The notes under the pieces are model-generated. The model had not been told where the DNA came from and did no database searches. It worked only from the letters and a program-made list of their open reading frames with translations. A stretch of 11,425 nucleotides of DNA from the NCBI GenBank assembly GCA_003644825.1, contig QNDJ01000018.1, positions 1 to 11,425 of the forward strand, given 5' to 3'. Origin of the DNA: Candidatus Zhuqueibacterota bacterium. Lineage in GTDB: Bacteria > SM23-31 > B21-G16. Positions 7,230 to 11,425 of this stretch are shown piece by piece. The position numbers and the translations under genes were made by a program. Position 1 is the stretch's first letter. The number at the start of each line of letters is the position of its first letter.

Positions 7230-7814
7230 CTACTTTTTAAAAACGTTCATTACCGCTAATAAAACACCAAGGCATATAAATGCTCCCGGAGCAATCACAA
7301 GAAATGAAAATGGCAGATATGATTTACCAAATACGCTCATTCCGAAAAAAGTTCCGGAACCGAGAATCTCCCTGATACTTGCAAGAACTGTCAATGAAAT
7401 AGTAAAACCAAGCCCGATTCCAAGACCATCCGCAAAAGAATAGATAACCGAATTCTTTGAAGCAAATGCCTCGGCTCGACCTAATATAATGCAATTAACA
7501 ACTATTAAAGGAATAAAAATACCAAGCTGTTCATAAAGCGTATAAAAATAAGCTTGAGTTACAAGCTCTACAATAACTACAAAGCTGGCAATTAGCACAA
7601 TATAGGAAGCAATTCTTACTTCTGACGGTATTATCTTCCTTAAAAAAGAAATTATTACATTAGAGCAAACAAGAACAAAAGCTGTAGCAAGCCCCATTCC
7701 CAGACCATTCTTTGCTGCGGAAGTAACCGCCAGAGTAGGGCATAACCCTAATACCAGCCTGAAAGGCGGTATATCTTTCCAGAATCCCTTGGTAAACTCA
7801 CTTATTACTCTCAT
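7230..7814 (-). CDS. rnfE: RnfE, membrane subunit of the Rnf complex
   Basis: 194 residues from the ATG at 7814, all strongly hydrophobic with about six membrane helices. It is the partner of RnfA around the intramembrane Fe-S centre; the ligands are in LGLCPTLAVT (Cys25) and VNCIILGRAEAFA (Cys108). SIREILG near residue 150 is also typical. A TTG at 7835 extends the frame by seven residues, but the ATG at 7814 gives the usual N-terminus (a few residues, then FTKGFWKD) and overlaps rnfG by only 17 nt, so I prefer it. It is shorter at the C-terminus than the 231-residue E. coli protein. Confidence 0.95.
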   Translation of the reverse strand: MRVISEFTKGFWKDIPPFRLVLGLCPTLAVTSAAKNGLGMGLATAFVLVCSNVIISFLRKIIPSEVRIASYIVLIASFVVIVELVTQAYFYTLYEQLGIFIPLIVVNCIILGRAEAFASKNSVIYSFADGLGIGLGFTISLTVLASIREILGSGTFFGMSVFGKSYLPFSFLVIAPGAFICLGVLLAVMNVFKK

Positions 7815-8400
7815 AGCTTTTTTCCAGAGTTTCAATTATTTCTTTTTGATGATTACGAATTAACTGAGCAGCATTTTCAACTGCACTTACAATAGCAGTA
7901 CTTGAATAAGAAGCACCTGTCAAAACATCTATTTTGCCACCATCTTTCTTAAGTTTAAAACTTTCTTTATATGGTAATCCATAATATTGACTCAGGTAAG
8001 AGAATTCCAAAGCCCTTGCTCCAATACCTGGAGTTTCGTGATGTTCTGTAGCTGCAACACCAAGAATTGTAGAGTTCTCAAAGTTGAACCCTACCATAAG
8101 TTTAATGTCTCCTCCGAATCCACCGGGACCAATACTCTCGAAAGCAACAGCTATGCATTTCCCCCCTTTGAACCCGGGATAAAAAACATATTTAACACCA
8201 TCAAAGGTCATTTCTTTTTTTGTTGCAGCGGGGTCATTTTCCACATTCTTCATAATTTCCTTAATTGCAGGACCTCGAATATAAATGTCCTTTTGAGCTT
8301 CTATTCGGGTATTCAATGAATTTTTTAATGCTGTAAGAGAAGTCCCGGATAAACCTCCTATTACTCCTATTACAAGAACTATTTTTACCATTTTAGACAT
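7798..8400 (-). CDS. rnfG: RnfG, FMN-binding periplasmic subunit of the Rnf complex
   Basis: 200 residues (E. coli about 206): one N-terminal membrane helix (5-25) and an extracytoplasmic FMN-binding domain. The segment HHETPGIGAR (120-129) and the attachment motif DVLTGAS (158-164) identify the family. The flavin is normally phosphoester-linked to the last Thr of this motif by ApbE; here the position is Ser164. No apbE gene is in the window, so it must be elsewhere. The gene overlaps the end of rnfD by 8 nt and the start of rnfE by 17 nt, a tightly coupled arrangement. A weak ribosome site (AAGGGA) precedes the ATG. Confidence 0.95.
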   Translation of the reverse strand: MSKMVKIVLVIGVIGGLSGTSLTALKNSLNTRIEAQKDIYIRGPAIKEIMKNVENDPAATKKEMTFDGVKYVFYPGFKGGKCIAVAFESIGPGGFGGDIKLMVGFNFENSTILGVAATEHHETPGIGARALEFSYLSQYYGLPYKESFKLKKDGGKIDVLTGASYSSTAIVSAVENAAQLIRNHQKEIIETLEKSYESNK

Positions 8401-9367
8401 TTAAATTCCCTTTCAAATAAGCAGGTTTTGAATAAATCTCATCTAAAAATGGGTTTGCAATATTCATTAAAAGTATTGCATATACTGCACCGTGTAAATT
8501 ACTTCCAAGTGAACGAATCAATATTGTAAATGCACCAGCAAAGAATCCGAAAATCAACATAGGGATCGGGTTCACCGGTGTTGATGATGTGTCTGTTACA
8601 AGGAAAAATGCAGCAAAAAAAGTCATACCTGCAAATAAATGGAAAAATGGACTAGGATATGCCTGGGAGTTTAATAGATGAAATAACTCTCCAGTAACAA
8701 GTATTCCCACTAAAAAACTAACCGGTTTATGCCAAGTTATATATCCACGGATGATTAAATATAATCCTCCGATTAAAATAAATAATCCCGCCGATGAACC
8801 AAGACCGCCCGCCTGTTTCCCAATAAAAAGATCCCATAAATTGTATAGATGACTACCAGCAGTACCTGCTGATTTTGACACACTCAAAGGGTCTATGGAT
8901 ATAAAACCTGTTTTAAAAAATTGTTGAGATGAGGTGTAATCAACTATTTTTGACCAGGATAATTGCATAATAGCAAAGCCTACAAGAACAGGATTCAAAG
9001 GGTAGCTACCATAACCACCAAATATCATCTTACCCAGTCCAACCATTACAAGAACACCCATAATAACAAGCCACCAGGGGGTGGATGGTGGCAACAACAA
9101 TGCCAGTAAAATACTTATGTATATACTATGAAGGTCAAAAATGCTTCCCTTGGTATGTAATAATCTTCTGAATATGATTTCAAAAATGACAGCAAAAACA
9201 ATTGATAATGCAAGTACCCGTGCAGCATTAAGATGATAGATAACAATAGAAAAAATTATTGCAGGTACCAGAGCAATAATGTGATTTCCCATCATTTTCG
9301 GTAAGGTTACTCCAGAATGCCAAAGAGGCTCCTGAGATATTAGTAGCCTTTTACTCTTCGAGTTCAT
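8393..9367 (-). CDS. rnfD: RnfD, membrane subunit of the Rnf complex
   Basis: 324 residues from the ATG at 9367 (E. coli about 352), with multiple membrane helices. Family marks include the N-terminal SGVTLPKMM (18-26), DLHS (78-81), GGYGSYPLNPVLVGFA (117-132) and a C-terminal DTSSTPVNP segment. RnfD usually binds FMN covalently in a DxxSGAT motif; at the matching place this protein reads DPLSVSKSAGTAG (159-171), with no SGAT, so flavin attachment is doubtful or atypical. In-frame starts also exist at 9400 (TTG) and 9391 (ATG), but only 9367 has a good ribosome site (GGAG at 9375-9378) and the usual N-terminus. It overlaps the end of rnfC by 17 nt. Confidence 0.94.
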   Translation of the reverse strand: MNSKSKRLLISQEPLWHSGVTLPKMMGNHIIALVPAIIFSIVIYHLNAARVLALSIVFAVIFEIIFRRLLHTKGSIFDLHSIYISILLALLLPPSTPWWLVIMGVLVMVGLGKMIFGGYGSYPLNPVLVGFAIMQLSWSKIVDYTSSQQFFKTGFISIDPLSVSKSAGTAGSHLYNLWDLFIGKQAGGLGSSAGLFILIGGLYLIIRGYITWHKPVSFLVGILVTGELFHLLNSQAYPSPFFHLFAGMTFFAAFFLVTDTSSTPVNPIPMLIFGFFAGAFTILIRSLGSNLHGAVYAILLMNIANPFLDEIYSKPAYLKGNLNV

Positions 9368-10628
9368 TTTGTTTCTCCAAAGTTGCTTCATCCAGAGCAA
9401 ATTTTATATACTGAACTAATGGGCGATGTGCCGGGCAAACATAGCTGCATAAACCACACTTTATGCATGCACCAGCGCCCAGTTTAAGGGCTTCCTCAAA
9501 ATAGTAAAATTCACTCCGTCTGGTTATGAGATGAACCTGTAGATTCTCAGGACAAATCCGGGTACAGCTACCACAATTTATACAGGGGTAATTCTCTACA
9601 AATGATTTTTTTGTGTCCTTTTTTAGATATATACCATCAGAAAACATTGTTAAAGAAATATCAAGGTCAAACTGAGAAAAACCTTTCATTGGTCCACCGA
9701 TATTTACTCTTTCACCTTCTTCAACATTTATATTCAACGTTTTAAGGATATCTCTTATCGGTGTACCATAGAAAACTTCAATATATTTTGGGTTGTCCAT
9801 AAAATCGCTGAATACAGAAATCCGTTTTTTAATATTCGGGATTCTCAAATAAATTGCATTATAAACTGATAATAAATCTTCTGCTTTTATAACCACCATA
9901 CCATATTCTTTATATTTTTTCCAGGCAGGCCTTTTAAATCCGAGTAATCGATTAACAATGTAATGTTCGAGTCTATCAAGATAATTATAAGGGATGGATA
10001 AAACTTCTACATTATTCGGGAATTTTCCTTTTACCGAACTGTAGTCTGCTTCATCAACAGCTAAATAAATTTTTGCTACCGGGGCTAATATTTTTAGTAT
10101 ATTCAAAGATTTGATAATGGCATCATAATTATTTCTTAAACACATTCTGTTATTTATAAAACCTGGTTCTTCATCAACACAGTTTATAAGAACTTTCTTT
10201 ACGACATCGCCAGAAAGCTCGGAGTCAAAAGTCCAGGGTGTATTTACCCCGGTCGAAAGCAGTTGATTGATAATCTCGCTTGCTCTCTTTTCTGGTGGTT
10301 TATTACTGATAGGAACAGGAGAAGTTTCAACTTTTTCTACATTTAAAATAATTGCTGGTGTTTTTTCACCAAGGCTTGAAAATCTGTTTTCGATTCCTGA
10401 AATTTCTCCTGGAAGAGGAGCTCGCAGAGTAAAACCATTCTCGGTCCTCGCAATTATCTGCCCCGCTGAAACCTTTTCTCCCTGTTTTATAATGGGTTGA
10501 AAATCAAAAGAATCTCCATATTTCAGATTTATAATCAACTTCTCTACTTCAGGAGATTTTTCAAGAGGAATATCTTTTTTAATTTCTGGAAGTTTAATCT
10601 CTGCTTTTTTCAATTGTATAAGGTTCAT
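9351..10628 (-). CDS. rnfC: RnfC, with degenerate NADH/FMN site and two 4Fe-4S clusters
   Basis: 425 residues, similar to compact RnfC proteins. It is normally the peripheral subunit that binds FMN and NADH. The N-terminal part is a barrel-sandwich domain (QGEKVSAGQIIA at 49-60, APLPGEISGI at 70-79). The C-terminal part has two clusters: Cys349, 352, 355, 359 and Cys388, 391, 394, 398. The central domain keeps only part of the nucleotide fold: where RnfC normally has a GGAGFPT-like glycine-rich loop it reads STGVNTPWTFD (125-135), and the NGAECEPY-like segment is INCVDEEPGF (148-157). So NADH oxidation here is doubtful. It starts 9 nt after the octaheme cytochrome stop and begins the C-D-G-E-A-B series. 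Confidence 0.93.
   Translation of the reverse strand: MNLIQLKKAEIKLPEIKKDIPLEKSPEVEKLIINLKYGDSFDFQPIIKQGEKVSAGQIIARTENGFTLRAPLPGEISGIENRFSSLGEKTPAIILNVEKVETSPVPISNKPPEKRASEIINQLLSTGVNTPWTFDSELSGDVVKKVLINCVDEEPGFINNRMCLRNNYDAIIKSLNILKILAPVAKIYLAVDEADYSSVKGKFPNNVEVLSIPYNYLDRLEHYIVNRLLGFKRPAWKKYKEYGMVVIKAEDLLSVYNAIYLRIPNIKKRISVFSDFMDNPKYIEVFYGTPIRDILKTLNINVEEGERVNIGGPMKGFSQFDLDISLTMFSDGIYLKKDTKKSFVENYPCINCGSCTRICPENLQVHLITRRSEFYYFEEALKLGAGACIKCGLCSYVCPAHRPLVQYIKFALDEATLEKQNELEE
9375..9378 (-). promoter_or_regulatory. Shine-Dalgarno sequence that sets the rnfD start
   Basis: GGAG on the minus strand, 7 nt before the ATG at 9367 and inside the 3' end of rnfC. It favours the 324-residue RnfD over longer forms beginning at 9391 or 9400, neither of which has a comparable site. 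Confidence 0.7.
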
Positions 10629-10637
10629 TGAATCATC

Positions 10638-11309
10638 TCACTTTAAATGACATGCACTACAACGGGTTTTTCCTGATTCTGTAAAATACGCAGGAAGGGT
10701 ATCTGCATGACAGGTAATACATTTTAAATGGTATAACCCGGTTTTACCTCTGGCCTGATGACATCCGCTACATTCGCTACCATGAATACTGAGTAAATCT
10801 TCGTGAGAAAAATCAGATGGATTTAGTTTTTCTTCATGACAGTTTGAGCATAACATTAATACCGGTTTTGCAGAACCCTGTTCGTGGCAGGTATTACAGG
10901 TTTTTGGTTTTATACTTCTATCCACACTATGACAGGTCGTACATTTTTTATGGATTTCTACAATATCATCGTGAGAAAAATCTTTTTCTGGCAGTTTTTT
11001 ACCGTTTTCCCAGGTTATTTTAGATTGATAAACCTGATCTTTAGAGTATTCATTTTCATGGCATTCACTGCATTCAAATTCCAGTGCTCCACTTATAAGT
11101 TCATGATGGCAACTACTGCAGGAAACATTCTTGCCAGATGTATGACGGTAATGGTCAAACATAACATTTCCAGCAACAATTGTGTAATAGTATCTAAAAG
11201 GGGGAGGAGGGGCTTCAGTTCCACTAAAAATATATCCTGCAATACCTGCTAATCCAATACAAACCAGAATCAATATAAAAATAGTATTATAGGTTTTACC
11301 AAACGTCAT
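10638..11309 (-). CDS. Membrane-anchored octaheme cytochrome c associated with Rnf
   Basis: 223 residues with an N-terminal membrane helix (about 9-28), probably uncleaved, then a periplasmic domain. Eight CxxCH motifs begin at Cys64, 80, 123, 138, 154, 180, 197 and 217. Outside these motifs there are exactly eight further His (53, 56, 69, 113, 120, 169, 176, 194), enough for bis-His ligation of every heme as in cytochrome c3/c7 proteins. Two copies of a DFSHxD-xxx-IH-CxxCH unit (110-127 and 166-184) point to internal duplication. It is the first gene of the rnf series, behind a candidate promoter. Multiheme cytochromes precede rnfC in Methanosarcina acetivorans (mmcA) and in Desulfovibrio, where they exchange electrons with Rnf; the same role is inferred here. 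The ribosome site (GAGAG) is weak. Confidence 0.93.
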   Translation of the reverse strand: MTFGKTYNTIFILILVCIGLAGIAGYIFSGTEAPPPPFRYYYTIVAGNVMFDHYRHTSGKNVSCSSCHHELISGALEFECSECHENEYSKDQVYQSKITWENGKKLPEKDFSHDDIVEIHKKCTTCHSVDRSIKPKTCNTCHEQGSAKPVLMLCSNCHEEKLNPSDFSHEDLLSIHGSECSGCHQARGKTGLYHLKCITCHADTLPAYFTESGKTRCSACHLK

Positions 11310-11353
11310 TTTATTTCTCTCAAATTAGAGGTAATAAGAAATTTAAAAAATTA

Positions 11354-11381
11354 AATTTAACAAAAATTTCCTAATTGTCAA
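11354..11381 (-). promoter_or_regulatory. Candidate sigma70 promoter of the cytochrome-rnf operon
   Basis: On the minus strand a perfect TTGACA (11376-11381) is followed after 16 nt by TAAATT (11354-11359), which is preceded by TGT and so forms an extended -10. A long A-rich tract lies immediately upstream of the -35 and may act as an UP element. The predicted transcript would start about 35-40 nt before the cytochrome ATG. Confidence 0.6.
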
Positions 11382-11390
11382 CTTTTTTTT

Positions 11391-11425
11391 CTTTTATTTA
11401 TGGTGGAACTCATTAACCATAAAAG
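11391..11425. repeat. Inverted repeat upstream of the rnf promoter
   Basis: TTTATGGT (11397-11404) and ACCATAAA (11416-11423) form an 8-bp inverted repeat with an 11-nt spacer; CTTTTAT and ATAAAAG give an alternative outer pairing. It lies roughly 45-80 nt upstream of the predicted transcription start, where an activator or repressor could bind. It is cut close to the window edge, and no T run follows it on the minus strand, so a terminator for an upstream gene is not supported. Confidence 0.35.

Noticed and set aside
7814-7835. Longer RnfE beginning at a TTG codon
   Set aside because: The ATG at 7814 gives the usual N-terminal length and a smaller overlap with rnfG; the TTG has no better ribosome site.
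10884-11252. Plus-strand open frame opposite the octaheme cytochrome
   Set aside because: It is the antisense of a repetitive CxxCH coding region; its composition follows from that and no start signal is present.
11391-11425. Terminator of an upstream gene
   Set aside because: The hairpin is AT-rich and is followed by A and not T residues on the minus strand; on the plus strand the T run precedes it.

Overview
The window is an AT-rich piece of a bacterial chromosome in which every supported gene lies on the minus strand, so transcription runs from high to low coordinates. The content points to a strict or facultative anaerobe with a diderm-type periplasm: a complete Rnf ion-pumping complex, two multiheme c-type cytochromes, a Tat-exported [NiFe] hydrogenase and a molybdopterin-cofactor gene. 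I cannot name the phylum from sequence alone; no rRNA, tRNA or taxonomic marker is present.

Layout in direction of transcription. (1) 11425-11310: leader with a good candidate sigma70 promoter and an upstream inverted repeat. (2) 11309-4524: octaheme cytochrome c, then rnfC, rnfD, rnfG, rnfE, rnfA and an enlarged rnfB, packed with overlaps or gaps of 20 nt or less. (3) 4480-3935: a tetraheme cytochrome c of the c554 type, 43 nt after rnfB. (4) 3934-3616: a 319-nt AT-rich intergenic stretch with a structured element that may be an old IS end, and a weak promoter candidate. (5) 3615-517: hydrogenase small subunit, large subunit and maturation protease. (6) 510-1: a MobA-like molybdenum cofactor guanylyltransferase, cut by the window edge.

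The most interesting point is the Rnf complex. RnfB is fused in one continuous reading frame to a complete GltD/NfnB-type FAD and NAD(P)H-binding module plus a C-terminal Cys cluster. RnfC, the usual NADH/FMN entry subunit, has lost the glycine-rich nucleotide-binding motif while keeping its two ferredoxin-like clusters. An octaheme cytochrome precedes rnfC, in the same order (cytochrome, then C-D-G-E-A-B) as the cytochrome-linked Rnf of Methanosarcina acetivorans. Together this suggests a rewired Rnf in which pyridine nucleotide is handled by the RnfB fusion and a periplasmic multiheme cytochrome supplies or accepts electrons on the other side. RnfD also lacks a clear covalent-FMN motif.

A working model (inference): the exported, possibly lipid-anchored hydrogenase oxidises H2 in the periplasm and passes electrons to the tetraheme and/or octaheme cytochrome. 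The Rnf membrane core links this cytochrome pool to cytoplasmic ferredoxin and NAD(P)H, using or making an ion gradient. The hydrogenase lacks a cytochrome b subunit and a C-terminal membrane helix, which fits direct transfer to c-type cytochromes.
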